Source of the DNA: Tropicibacter naphthalenivorans
GTDB taxonomy: Bacteria > Pseudomonadota > Alphaproteobacteria > Rhodobacterales > Rhodobacteraceae
Direction: 5' to 3'
Length of the DNA stretch: 64,000 nucleotides
NCBI RefSeq assembly: GCF_900176475.1
Contig: NZ_FWXX01000004.1
Location: 1 to 64,000, forward strand
The notes under the pieces were generated by a model, which did no database searches, had not been told where the DNA came from, and saw only the letters and a list, made by a program, of their open reading frames with translations. The translations under genes and the position numbers were made by a program. Positions 19,909 to 29,058 of this stretch are shown in pieces. Numbering within the stretch: position 1 is the stretch's first letter; every line of letters starts with the position of its first letter.

Positions 19909-20870
19909 CACCCCCACAAAGTCGCGCTCGGGGGATGCACGCCCTTATCGTCGAACTGCAACGCCGCCGCGCGGTCTTCGGCCAGCAGCAAAGGCCCGTC
20001 GAGGTCGGTCACAAGCACGCCCTGCGCCACCAAGGTCGCCGGGGCCATGGCCAGCGACGAGCCGACCATGCAGCCGACCATGACTTGGTAGCCTTCGGCG
20101 AGGGCAGCCTGTTTCAGCGCCAGCGCCTCGGTCAACCCGCCGGTCTTGTCGAGCTTGATGTTCACCACGTCGTACTTGCCCTTGAGAGCCGCGAGACTGG
20201 CGCGGTCGTGGCAGCTTTCGTCGGCGCAGACGGGCACCGGGCGATCCATGCCGATCAGCGCATCGTCCTCGCCTGCGGGCAAGGGCTGTTCCACAAGGCT
20301 CACGCCAAGCCGTTGAAGATGCGGACAAAGATCGGCGTAGACCTGTGCGCTCCAGCCTTCGTTAGCGTCGATGATGATGCGCGATTTCGGCGCGCCGCGG
20401 CGAACCGCTTCGAGGCGGGGCATGTCGTCGGGCGTGCCGAGCTTGATCTTGAGCAAGGGCCGGTGGGCGTTCTTGCGCGCCGAGGCCTCCATCACCTCGG
20501 GGTCCGCCAGGGACAGGGTGTAGGCGGTGATTTCCGGCCCCGGCGCGGGCAGACCGGCGAGATCCCACGCGCGTTTGCCCGCCTGTTTACACTCAAGATC
20601 CCACAGGGCGCAGTCCACGGCATTGCGGGCGGCCCCGGCTGGGAGCAGCCCCTGCAAGCCCGCGCGGGTGACGTCGACAGGCAGCCCCGCGATCTCGGCC
20701 TCGACACTGTCCAGCGTTTCGCCGTAGCGGGCGTAGGGCACGCATTCGCCCCAGCCGGTGACGCCATCGCGGGTCAGGCGCACGGTGAGAACCTGCGCCT
20801 TTGTGCGCGAGCCGCGCGAGATGGTGAACACCTCCGCCAGCCGAAAGGTGTCGCGGGTTACCTCGATCAT
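19908..20870 (-). CDS. dgcA: DgcA, N-acetyl-D-glutamate racemase (enolase superfamily, dipeptide-epimerase type)
   Basis: 320 aa from MIEVTRDTFRLAE; GAGAGGCAG precedes the ATG. Muconate-lactonising/enolase superfamily: KIK motif (K141, K143), metal ligands D168, E194 and D217, and second catalytic lysine K239 (VNIKLDKTGG). By sequence class it looks like an L-Ala-D/L-Glu epimerase. Its pairing with dgcN matches the described pathway in which DgcN acetylates D-glutamate and DgcA racemises N-acetyl-D-glutamate to the L form. The substrate is inferred from this pairing. The gap to dgcN is 38 bp, same strand. Confidence 0.82.
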   Translation of the reverse strand: MIEVTRDTFRLAEVFTISRGSRTKAQVLTVRLTRDGVTGWGECVPYARYGETLDSVEAEIAGLPVDVTRAGLQGLLPAGAARNAVDCALWDLECKQAGKRAWDLAGLPAPGPEITAYTLSLADPEVMEASARKNAHRPLLKIKLGTPDDMPRLEAVRRGAPKSRIIIDANEGWSAQVYADLCPHLQRLGVSLVEQPLPAGEDDALIGMDRPVPVCADESCHDRASLAALKGKYDVVNIKLDKTGGLTEALALKQAALAEGYQVMVGCMVGSSLAMAPATLVAQGVLVTDLDGPLLLAEDRAAALQFDDKGVHPPSATLWG

Positions 20871-20908
20871 CTGCCTCTCCTTATTACAGGGCAATTGCTG
20901 GGCGTTCC

Positions 20909-21910
20909 TTACAGGGCCGCCAGCGCGCTCGCCAAACGATCCGCGCCGTGGCGGAACGGGTCGACCGTGGGCAGGCCCAGCTGCGCCTCGATGTCGGCGC
21001 AATAGCGTGCGGCCTCGTCTTCGCCCATATGCTGCGTGTTGATCGAGACGCCTGCAACCACACAATCGGGGTTGGCCACCTGCGCCAGCTGCAAGGACAG
21101 GTCGCGCACCGCTTCCAAGGTCGGCAAACGATAGCCCGGCAGGCCGCGCATGTGGGCGCGGGTGGGTTCGTGGCACAGGATCAGCGCGTCGGGCTGGCCG
21201 CCGTGGATGAGCGCCATGGTCACGCCAGAGAAAGAGACGTGATAGAGGCTGCCCTGCCCTTCGATAATGTCCCAATGGTCGGGGTCGTTGTCGGGGGTCA
21301 GCCACTCAATCGACCCGGCCATGAAGTCCGCGATCACCGCGTCCAGCGGCACGCCGTCGCCGGTGATCAGGATGCCGGTCTGGCCGGTCGCGCGGAAGGT
21401 GCTCTTCAGGCCTGCGGCCTGCATCGCCTTGTCCAGCGCCAGCGCGGTGTACATCTTGCCCACGGAACAATCGGTGCCCACGGCGAGCACCCGCTTGCCG
21501 GTGCGCTTGACGCCATTGGCGATGGGGTAGTCGACCTCGGGGACGCGCACGTCGTGCAGCGTGCGCCCGCATGCCTCTGCCACGGCGACCAGGTCGGGTT
21601 CCTCGCGCAGCAGGTTGTGCAGGCCAGAGGCGAGGTCAAAGCCCTCTTCCAGCGCCGCCACCAGCACCTTTTTCCACGCCGGCGAGATCACCCCGCCGCG
21701 ATTCGCGACACCAATGACAAGGGTCTGCGCGCCCGCCGCCTTGGCCTGTTCCAGCGTCATGTCGGGCAGGCCCAGATCGGCCTGACAGCCCTCCATCCGC
21801 AGTTGGCCGACGCAATTGTCCGGGCGCCAATCCTTGATCCCCTGCGCGACCTTGGCGGCCAGAGCGTCGGGGGCATCGCCGAGAAACAGCAGGTAGGGTG
21901 TCTTGATCAT
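20909..21910 (-). CDS. dgcN: DgcN, D-glutamate N-acetyltransferase (DUF1611 family)
   Basis: 333 aa. The DUF1611 family has a P-loop-like segment (GTDCSVGK, 145-152) followed by RATGQTGILITGDGVPLDAV and the C-terminal GQPDALILCHEPTR. Published work on marine proteobacteria and haloarchaea assigned DgcN as D-glutamate N-acetyltransferase acting before DgcA; I rely on memory for that. The pair here would channel D-glutamate from wall or environmental peptides into central metabolism. Transcribed divergently from mcl1 across a 261-bp promoter region. Confidence 0.82.
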   Translation of the reverse strand: MIKTPYLLFLGDAPDALAAKVAQGIKDWRPDNCVGQLRMEGCQADLGLPDMTLEQAKAAGAQTLVIGVANRGGVISPAWKKVLVAALEEGFDLASGLHNLLREEPDLVAVAEACGRTLHDVRVPEVDYPIANGVKRTGKRVLAVGTDCSVGKMYTALALDKAMQAAGLKSTFRATGQTGILITGDGVPLDAVIADFMAGSIEWLTPDNDPDHWDIIEGQGSLYHVSFSGVTMALIHGGQPDALILCHEPTRAHMRGLPGYRLPTLEAVRDLSLQLAQVANPDCVVAGVSINTQHMGEDEAARYCADIEAQLGLPTVDPFRHGADRLASALAAL

Positions 21911-22009
21911 GGGGGCTCTCCGGTGTTGGTGTTTGTCCCCAGCCTAAGCGTGCCCGCGCCCAATTCCTTACGGAAGTCCGCGCCCAATGCTGCGCTGCGG
22001 CGGAGATTC

Positions 22010-22116
22010 TGCGAAAATTTGGGCGCTTTGGCGAAGAATCTTGCATTGCGCACGCCCTGTCCCCGCCAAAGGTGCTGCACCACAGCGGCGGATTTCGCTT
22101 GCGCAGCATTGCGCAA
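22010..22116. promoter_or_regulatory. Putative regulatory region of mcl1
   Basis: TGCGAAAATTTGGGCGC at 22010-22026 resembles TGCGAAATTCGAGCGC upstream of mcd (33584). Nearer the gene, TTGCGCA occurs twice ten bases apart (22099-22105 and 22109-22115), one helical turn, in TTGCGCAGCATTGCGCAA. Regulators of this pathway in relatives (RamB/PccR type) are reported to bind TTTGCAAA-like palindromes. The repeats are seen; the regulator is inferred. The region also serves the divergent dgcN. Confidence 0.4.
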
Positions 22117-22171
22117 TTTAATAACCACCATGGCAATCGAAACGTAATTTCCTTACGCAAAGAGGTGACAC

Positions 22172-23131
22172 ATGTCCTTCCGCATCCAGCCGACCGCCCC
22201 GGCGCGCCCGAACCGCTGCCAGCTTTTCGGCCCGGCGTCGAACACCAAGCTGCCGCCCAAGATGGCGACTTCGGCCGCTGACGTCATCAACCTCGACCTC
22301 GAAGATTCCGTCGCACCGACCGACAAGGACATGGCGCGCAAGATGGCCATCGAGGCCATCGGCGACATCGACTGGGGCAACAAGACCCTGTCCGTGCGCA
22401 TCAACGGGCTCGACACGCCCTATTGGTATCGCGACGTGGTCGACCTGCTGGAGCAGGCCTCGGAGCGTCTGGACCAGATCATGATCCCCAAGGTGGGCTG
22501 CGCCGAAGACCTTTATGCCGTGGACGCGCTGGTCACCGCGATCGAGCGCGCCAAGGGCCGCACCAAGCCGATCAAGTTCGAAGTGATCATCGAATCCGCC
22601 GCCGGTATCGCCCATGTGGAACAGATCGCCGCCGCGACCCCGCGCCTTGAGGCCATGAGCCTTGGCGCGGCGGATTTTGCCGCCTCGATGGGCATGGCGA
22701 CCACCGGCATCGGCGGGACGCAGGAAAACTATTACATGCTGCACGAGGGCCAAAAGCATTGGTCCGACCCGTGGCACTGGGCGCAGACCGCCATCGTCGC
22801 CGCATGCCGCACCCACGGTGTGCTGCCGGTCGACGGCCCTTTTGGCGATTTCAGCGATGACGAAGGCTTCCGCGCGCAGGCGCTGCGCTCGGCGACGCTG
22901 GGCATGGTGGGCAAGTGGGCGATCCACCCCAAGCAGATCGCGCTGGCCAACGAGGTGTTCACCCCGACCGAAGCGGCCGTGACCGAGGCGCGCGAAATCC
23001 TCGCCGCCATGGAAGAGGCCAAGGCCCGCGGCGAAGGCGCCACCACCTACAAGGGCAAGCTGATCGACATCGCGTCCATCAAGCAGGCCGAAGTGATCGT
23101 CCGCCAGTCGGAAATGATCGCCGCGTCCTAA
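22172..23131 (+). CDS. mcl1: L-malyl-CoA / beta-methylmalyl-CoA lyase
   Basis: 319 aa, HpcH/HpaI-CitE family. Signatures: NLDLEDSVAP (40-49), R76 in SVRINGL, the Mg-binding pair E141 (FEVIIES) and D168 (LGAADFAASMG), and the C-terminal lid GKWAIHPKQIALANEVF. The length and N-terminus (MSFRIQPTAPARPNRCQLFGP) match Rhodobacter Mcl1. It splits beta-methylmalyl-CoA to glyoxylate and propionyl-CoA and acts on malyl-CoA, in the ethylmalonyl-CoA pathway for acetate assimilation. AAAGAGGTGACAC upstream is the ribosome site. Confidence 0.95.
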   Translation: MSFRIQPTAPARPNRCQLFGPASNTKLPPKMATSAADVINLDLEDSVAPTDKDMARKMAIEAIGDIDWGNKTLSVRINGLDTPYWYRDVVDLLEQASERLDQIMIPKVGCAEDLYAVDALVTAIERAKGRTKPIKFEVIIESAAGIAHVEQIAAATPRLEAMSLGAADFAASMGMATTGIGGTQENYYMLHEGQKHWSDPWHWAQTAIVAACRTHGVLPVDGPFGDFSDDEGFRAQALRSATLGMVGKWAIHPKQIALANEVFTPTEAAVTEAREILAAMEEAKARGEGATTYKGKLIDIASIKQAEVIVRQSEMIAAS

Positions 23132-23151
23132 GCGCTGCCTGATCTTTTCAG

Positions 23152-23185
23152 CGGCCCTGCCCTCGTGGCGGGGCCGTTTGCGTTT
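23152..23185 (+). terminator. Terminator after mcl1
   Basis: CGGCCCTGCC / GGCGGGGCCG arms (one G-T pair), loop CTCGT, followed by TTTGCGTTT. Lies between convergent mcl1 and the cysteine hydrolase gene. Confidence 0.75.
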
Positions 23186-23197
23186 GTGGACAAGAGC

Positions 23198-23887
23198 TTA
23201 GAGGCTGTCATACAGCGCCTGAACCGTCTCGGCGGTATAGAGCAGCGGCACCGGATCAACCACGCGCCAGACCGGGGCGGAACCGCCCCCCAGCAAGGTT
23301 TCGGCGCGCGCGGTGTCACAGACGCCCCCGCCGTACAGCCGGTTGGCAAGGTTCAGAATTCCCGTCTGGTGCATCAACTCGGTCCCCGACCCGATGGCAT
23401 CCTTGACCAGCAAGGCGCGATAGCCCAGCCGGGTCGCATCCCGCACGGTGGCGGCGATGCAGGCATCCGTCCACGTCCCCGCGATCACCAGCCATTCGAT
23501 GTCCGCGAACCATTCTAGCAAATCCGTGCCGTAAAAAGCCGAAGCGTCCTGTTTGACGAACACCGCCTCGCCGTCCAGCGGCGCCAGCTCGGGGCAGATG
23601 GCGGTCAACTCAGATCGCGCGTCGGAAAAGGTCGGCGCCCCGTCCGCCGCCACGGGCTCAAAGGCGCGGGGCGGGGCAATCGCGTGATCGCGGACATAGC
23701 AGGCGTGGCCCACCGGGATGCCCGCTGCACGCGCCGCCCCCAGCAGGCGGGCGGCATTGGCCACCACATCTTCGATTCCGGCGACGGTGTAATCGGGGTC
23801 TTGCCGCGCCTCTTGCTGGATGTCGATCAACAGCAGGGCAACCTTGCCCTCTGGCAGGGTCAGCTTATCGTGAACAGGAGCGCGCAT
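23198..23887 (-). CDS. Isochorismatase-family cysteine hydrolase
   Basis: 229 aa. The catalytic triad is readable: D22 (LLLIDIQQEA), K112 (VFVKQDASAF) and C143 (GTWTDACIAATVRDA). The family includes nicotinamidases, N-carbamoylsarcosine amidases and isochorismatases. The substrate pocket cannot be judged here. It is convergent to mcl1, and 33 bp from the Lrp gene on the same strand, so it may share the Lrp transcript. Confidence 0.82.
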   Translation of the reverse strand: MRAPVHDKLTLPEGKVALLLIDIQQEARQDPDYTVAGIEDVVANAARLLGAARAAGIPVGHACYVRDHAIAPPRAFEPVAADGAPTFSDARSELTAICPELAPLDGEAVFVKQDASAFYGTDLLEWFADIEWLVIAGTWTDACIAATVRDATRLGYRALLVKDAIGSGTELMHQTGILNLANRLYGGGVCDTARAETLLGGGSAPVWRVVDPVPLLYTAETVQALYDSL

Positions 23888-23920
23888 GGGGACCTCGGGG
23901 TTAGTTGCCCCGTCAGCTTA

Positions 23921-24373
23921 TCAGCCGCGCTCATCCTTGGGAGAGCCCATAACCACATAAGTGGTCAGGGTGTTGACCTGAGGCAACGCCCCCAGAATCT
24001 CGGTGTGAAAGTGTTTGTAGGCTGCCAGATCGGCGGCCTCGACCCGCAGCAGATACTCATAGGCGCCGGTGATGTTGTGACACTCGCGCACCTGCGGGGC
24101 GGTGGCCATGGCGCGCTCAAAATCCTCCTGCGCGGTCTTTGTGTGCGCGTTAAGACCGACCGTAATATACGCGGTAAAAGTGACGCCCGTCTTTTCCGCC
24201 GACAGGACCGCGCGGTAGCCCTTGATAATGCCTGCCTTTTCCAACGCGTTGGTGCGCCGCAAACAGGCAGAAGCGGACAGGCCGACTCGTTCCGCCAAAG
24301 CCAGATTCGACAGGCGACCGTCGCTGGACAGCTCACGCAATATCCTGCGATCAACAACGTCAATTTCGGTCAT
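23921..24373 (-). CDS. Lrp/AsnC-family transcriptional regulator
   Basis: 150 aa. N-terminal winged HTH (VDRRILRELSSDGRLSNLALAERVGLSASACLRRTNALEKAGII) and C-terminal RAM ligand domain (VRECHNITGAYEYLLRVEAADL). Family members sense amino acids as octamers. It is divergent from a LysE-type exporter, the classic arrangement for an amino-acid-responsive exporter switch. Confidence 0.93.
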   Translation of the reverse strand: MTEIDVVDRRILRELSSDGRLSNLALAERVGLSASACLRRTNALEKAGIIKGYRAVLSAEKTGVTFTAYITVGLNAHTKTAQEDFERAMATAPQVRECHNITGAYEYLLRVEAADLAAYKHFHTEILGALPQVNTLTTYVVMGSPKDERG

Positions 24374-24407
24374 AAATTGCTCCAGACCCCGAATTCCGGG
24401 TGAGAAT

Positions 24408-24442
24408 GCAATTTAATGCCAAAAATTTCAAGTATTATTGCA
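24408..24442. promoter_or_regulatory. Candidate Lrp-type operator between lrp and lysE genes
   Basis: TGCAAT (24408-24413) and ATTGCA (24437-24442) form an inverted repeat around an A/T-rich core, in the 71-bp gap between the divergent regulator and exporter. A/T-rich imperfect dyads are typical for Lrp family operators. Symmetry is observed; binding is inferred. Confidence 0.4.
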
Positions 24443-24444
24443 CC

Positions 24445-25038
24445 ATGGATACGGAAATCATGCTTGCCCTTTTTAGCTTTAGTGTTGTCACCCTGTTTAC
24501 GCCGGGGCCGAACAACGTGATGTTGATGGCCTCGGGGGCCAACTTTGGTCTGCGCCGGTCGGTGCCACATCTGCTGGGCGTCGCGGCGGGCTTTCCGCTG
24601 ATGGTGCTGCCAGTGGGGCTGGGGGTGATGCGGCTGTTCGACATGTTCCCGCCTGCCCTGCTGGGCCTTCAGGTCGCCTCGATTCTCTACCTGCTGTATC
24701 TGGCGTGGAAGATCGCCCATGCCGCCCCGCCCAAGGACGCCCCCGCCAGCGCGCGCCCGTTGACCTTTGTTCAGGCGGCGGCCTTTCAATGGGTCAACCC
24801 AAAAGCGTGGAGCATGGCTCTGGGCGCGATCACGCTGTATGCGGCGAACCGCGATCTGGCCGCGATCCTGTGGGTGTCGGGCAGTTTTCTGGCGATTGGC
24901 ACGGTGTCGGCCCTGACGTGGACGGCGCTTGGCACCGGGGTGCGGCGCTGGCTGGATCAGCCGGGGCGGCTGCGCGTCTTTAACTGGACGATGGCGGCTT
25001 TGCTGGTGGGGTCCGTGGCGATGGTCATGGTCCGCTGA
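24445..25038 (+). CDS. LysE/RhtB-family amino-acid exporter
   Basis: 197 aa from MDTEIMLALFSFSVVTLFTPGPNNVMLMASG; the ATG at 24445 is chosen because an earlier one at 24400 lies inside the operator region. The FTPGPNN motif is diagnostic, and about six membrane helices are visible. Exports an amino acid (threonine, homoserine, leucine or lysine type). Likely controlled by the divergent Lrp protein. Confidence 0.92.
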   Translation: MDTEIMLALFSFSVVTLFTPGPNNVMLMASGANFGLRRSVPHLLGVAAGFPLMVLPVGLGVMRLFDMFPPALLGLQVASILYLLYLAWKIAHAAPPKDAPASARPLTFVQAAAFQWVNPKAWSMALGAITLYAANRDLAAILWVSGSFLAIGTVSALTWTALGTGVRRWLDQPGRLRVFNWTMAALLVGSVAMVMVR

Positions 25039-25113
25039 CCCGGGCGCACAGACCGGCGGACTCGCGCCAATTCCCGAACATTCGTCGAAAATTTTGACCT
25101 CCATCAATTTTAA

Positions 25114-25129
25114 ATTCCACTCTTGGAAT
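25114..25129. promoter_or_regulatory. Inverted repeat upstream of the Spy-like gene
   Basis: ATTCCA-CTCT-TGGAAT, perfect 6-bp arms, 34 bp before the start codon at 25164. The same ATTCCAA word occurs twice upstream of the EF-hand gene at 35945. Possible shared operator; not tested. Confidence 0.3.
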
Positions 25130-25163
25130 ATCAAAGAGGCATCACATCTGGAAGGAAGCCCCT

Positions 25164-25571
25164 ATGAAACATCTCGTCCTGTCTGCCGCGCTGCTGGCCC
25201 TGACCGCCCTGCCCACCTTGGCCGCGCCGCCTGCGGAACTGTCGCGTCCCATCGTGGCCTACACGCCCGTCATCGCAAAGAATGCCGACGCGCTAAAGCT
25301 GACCTTGGACCAACGCGAAACCCTGAAAAACTGGCTCGCGACCATGCCGGCCAAGCGCGAAGCCCTGCAAAACGCCGCCCTCGCCGCCCGCGCTGAACTG
25401 CGTCAGGCGATCAACACCGGCGCGCCCGTCGCTGACCGTCAGGCTCTGGCCGCCAAGGTTGGCGATCTGGAAACGCAACTGGTGATGATGCGCTCGAATT
25501 GTACGGATCACTGGCGCGGCGTGCTGACCGAAGCGCAGTTTGCCAAAATGCTGGAATTGGCGGGCAACTAA
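25164..25571 (+). CDS. Small periplasmic protein, Spy/CpxP-like by architecture
   Basis: 135 aa with a signal peptide ([20 protein letters not shown]). The mature part is almost wholly helical: [38 protein letters not shown] resembles the LTxxQ-type helices of Spy/CpxP, and one cysteine is in RSNCTDHW. A chaperone or metal-sensor role is possible but unproven. GGAAGG precedes the ATG. Transcribed with, or just ahead of, accA. Confidence 0.6.
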   Translation: MKHLVLSAALLALTALPTLAAPPAELSRPIVAYTPVIAKNADALKLTLDQRETLKNWLATMPAKREALQNAALAARAELRQAINTGAPVADRQALAAKVGDLETQLVMMRSNCTDHWRGVLTEAQFAKMLELAGN

Positions 25572-25662
25572 GCGCCTGCTGCGCCGCGCCGACCTTGGCA
25601 GATTTGATTGCAATCGCCGCGCGGCGCGGCCATATAGCCTTGCGACGACAAGGAGGCCTTGC

Positions 25663-26625
<963 letters not shown>

Positions 26626-26628
26626 TCC

Positions 26629-27834
26629 ATGCTCGAAGGGCTGGACCAGATCGACTGGGCGGCGCTGCGCCACGCCTATGGTCCGGCCGCTGACGTGCCC
26701 GGAGATCTGCGCGCGCTGGCCTTGGGCGGCGAGCGGCAGGCCGCCAAGGCTTTGGAGCGGCTCTACAGCAACATCTACCACCAAGGCACGCGCTACACCG
26801 CGACCGTCGCCGCGGTGCCGTTCATCGCCGAAATGGCGTTGGCACGGCGCGACCGGGCGGCGCGCTGCCTGACGCTGCTGGCGGCGATTGCCCAGCCCTC
26901 GGTGCGGCAGATGCTGGACATGGGGCTGGCCTCGCAGGGATATTATCAAGAGATGGCTGGCCAAGCGCGCGCGCGGAGAGACTGCGAGCGCGCCGAGGGC
27001 GAGACCTACGGCATCGGCCCCGATGTCGACGCGGATGTGCACGCCGCCGTGGCCCGCGCCCTGCCCGCGCTGCTGCCGCTGTTCCGCCAGAGCGACCCTG
27101 CGGTCACCGCCGCGCTGATCGAGCTGACCGGGCAGGTTCCACAGGCCGCCGGGGCCACCCTGCCCCACCTGCGCGCCGCCCTCGGCGCAACGCCGGACAC
27201 CGCATCAGACGAGGGCGTCACCCTTGCCGCGATCCGGGCGCTTGGCCAGTTGGGGCAAACCATAGAGCGGCCAGAGGTCACGCCCGACCTGACCGCCCTG
27301 CTCACACCGGACCACAGCGCCCTGATCCGCGCCCGCGCCGCCGTGGCGCTGTGTGACATCGGCCAAGGCCAGTTCGAGCCGCTGACCGAAGCCCTGACCG
27401 CTGCTGCCACGATCTACGACCAGGACGCCGCCCGCCCGCCGGGCCACGGCTGGACGATTCCGCAGGTGGCCCGCGCCTTGCGTCCCTTTTGCGCCGCCCA
27501 CGGCCCGGAAATCGCCCACCGCCTGATCAAGGTCCTGCCCATCGCCGCCGAGCGCGGCGTCACCAGCACCGCCATCGTCGACACGCTGATCACCGCCCTG
27601 CTGGACGGCGCGCCGACGCAAAACGCCTTTACCGGGCGGCGGCGCTCTAAATTGGGCGATCTCGACCGCAAAGCCCTAGGCGCCATTGCCGAGCATGGCC
27701 CGTGGCGGATCGCCGACCGGGTCTATGGCAACTTCACCGGCCAGATGCGCGGCTACGGCCTGCCCGACACCGCCGAAGGCTTGGCGCACTTCGCCCGCAA
27801 ACCCGGCTTTTTCAAACGCCTTGCCGGGGCGTGA
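26629..27834 (+). CDS. HEAT-like helical repeat protein of unknown function
   Basis: 401 aa, no signal peptide or membrane helix. Repeated helical pairs (LPALLPLFRQSDPAVTAALIEL, VTLAAIRALGQLGQT, HSALIRARAAVALCDIGQGQ) fit HEAT repeats. The segment LYSNIYHQGTRYTATVAAVPFIAEM resembles a motif in bacterial HEAT proteins found near polymorphic toxins and in Actinobacteria. It begins 3 nt after accA, so it is probably cotranscribed; accA itself gives no functional hint. No toxin gene is visible nearby. Confidence 0.65.
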   Translation: MLEGLDQIDWAALRHAYGPAADVPGDLRALALGGERQAAKALERLYSNIYHQGTRYTATVAAVPFIAEMALARRDRAARCLTLLAAIAQPSVRQMLDMGLASQGYYQEMAGQARARRDCERAEGETYGIGPDVDADVHAAVARALPALLPLFRQSDPAVTAALIELTGQVPQAAGATLPHLRAALGATPDTASDEGVTLAAIRALGQLGQTIERPEVTPDLTALLTPDHSALIRARAAVALCDIGQGQFEPLTEALTAAATIYDQDAARPPGHGWTIPQVARALRPFCAAHGPEIAHRLIKVLPIAAERGVTSTAIVDTLITALLDGAPTQNAFTGRRRSKLGDLDRKALGAIAEHGPWRIADRVYGNFTGQMRGYGLPDTAEGLAHFARKPGFFKRLAGA

Positions 27835-27916
27835 CCCGCGCGCGCCGTAACAATCCCCACGCCCACGTGAAACTCTGTCAGGTGACAGGCGCGGCGGTTT
27901 CGGCCTAACTCGGACC

Positions 27917-28630
27917 ATGGAGATTTTATTCGCATATGGCGCGGGGCTGCTGACCCTCATCAACCCCTGCGTGGTGCCGGTGCTGCCCATCGTTATCGCG
28001 GGCGCGCTGCAATCGGGGCGGGCCGGGCCGCTGTTCATGGCGGCGGGGCTCAGCCTGTCCTTTGTCACGCTTGGCGTGCTGGTCACTGCCTTTGGCCACC
28101 TGATTGGCCTCGACATCGAGATGATCTCGGACGCCGGCGCGATCCTCATGATTGCCTTTGGCGCAATGCTGCTGATCCCGCGCGCCAGTGCCGTGCTTGC
28201 GGGGGCGACCGCCGGTCTGTCCGCCCAAGCCGACGCGCGCATCGACGGCCTCGACCGCAGCGCCTATGGCGGGCAGTTCCTTGGCGGGCTGCTGCTTGGC
28301 GCGGTCTGGAGCCCCTGCATCGGCCCGACCCTGGGCGGGGCCATCGCGCTCGCCAGCCAGGGCGAGAGCCTTTTGCGCGTCACCGCCATCATGATGGGCT
28401 TTGCGGCGGGGGTGTCGACCCTTGTGCTGGGTCTCGCCTATGGCACGCGCGGAGCCATCACCCGCCACAACGCCACGCTGCGCCGTCTGGCGATCTCGGC
28501 CCGGCCCATCCTTGGCGTGGTGTTCATCGCCGTCGGCCTTGGCCTGCTGTTCAACATCCACCACGTCATCGAAGCCACCCTGATCGGCATCATGCCCGGC
28601 TGGCTCATCGACCTGTCCGTCGCCCTCTAA
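27917..28630 (+). CDS. CcdA-like thiol-disulfide membrane transporter
   Basis: 237 aa with about six membrane helices. The two redox cysteines are in NPCVVPVLP (C18) and WSPCIGPTLG, the hallmark pair of CcdA/DsbD-beta proteins. Carries electrons from cytoplasmic thioredoxin to periplasmic acceptors. The next gene encodes an exported thioredoxin, its likely partner. Used for cytochrome c maturation, oxidative repair or copper handling in relatives; which applies here is not evident. Confidence 0.88.
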   Translation: MEILFAYGAGLLTLINPCVVPVLPIVIAGALQSGRAGPLFMAAGLSLSFVTLGVLVTAFGHLIGLDIEMISDAGAILMIAFGAMLLIPRASAVLAGATAGLSAQADARIDGLDRSAYGGQFLGGLLLGAVWSPCIGPTLGGAIALASQGESLLRVTAIMMGFAAGVSTLVLGLAYGTRGAITRHNATLRRLAISARPILGVVFIAVGLGLLFNIHHVIEATLIGIMPGWLIDLSVAL

Positions 28631-28647
28631 CTCATAGGAGACCTTAC

Positions 28648-29058
28648 ATGAATCGCCGCACTTTCCTGACCCTCACCGCCGGGGCCGCCGCCCTGCCGCT
28701 GACCGCCCATGCCGCGCCGCTGGACTATACGCCGGGGCTGGTGGAAGAACGCCTCGCTGCGGGCGACACCGTGTTCCTAGATTTCAAGGCCAGCTGGTGC
28801 AGCACCTGCGCCGCGCAGGAACGTGTGCTGGACAAGCTCAAGGCCGCCAACCCCGCGTATGAGGCCAACATCACCTTTATCAACATCGACTGGGACACCT
28901 ACAGCAAGGCCGATCTGACCAAGTCGCTCAAGATCCCGCGCCGCTCGACGCTGGTGGTGCTAAAAGGCGAAGAGGAGCTTGGCCGCATCATCGCCCAGAC
29001 CGCCGAATCGACGATCCAGGAACTGCTGGACACCGCGCTCAGCGCCGCAACGGCTTAA
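28648..29058 (+). CDS. Exported thioredoxin-like protein
   Basis: 136 aa. The N-terminus NRRTFLTLTAGAAALPLTAHA has a twin-Arg plus hydrophobic stretch, so Tat or Sec export is likely. Thioredoxin active site WCSTCAAQ (C51, C54). Begins 17 nt after the CcdA gene with AGGAGACC. Likely reduced by CcdA in the periplasm. Its stop codon overlaps that of the convergent membrane gene by a few bases. Confidence 0.88.
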   Translation: MNRRTFLTLTAGAAALPLTAHAAPLDYTPGLVEERLAAGDTVFLDFKASWCSTCAAQERVLDKLKAANPAYEANITFINIDWDTYSKADLTKSLKIPRRSTLVVLKGEEELGRIIAQTAESTIQELLDTALSAATA

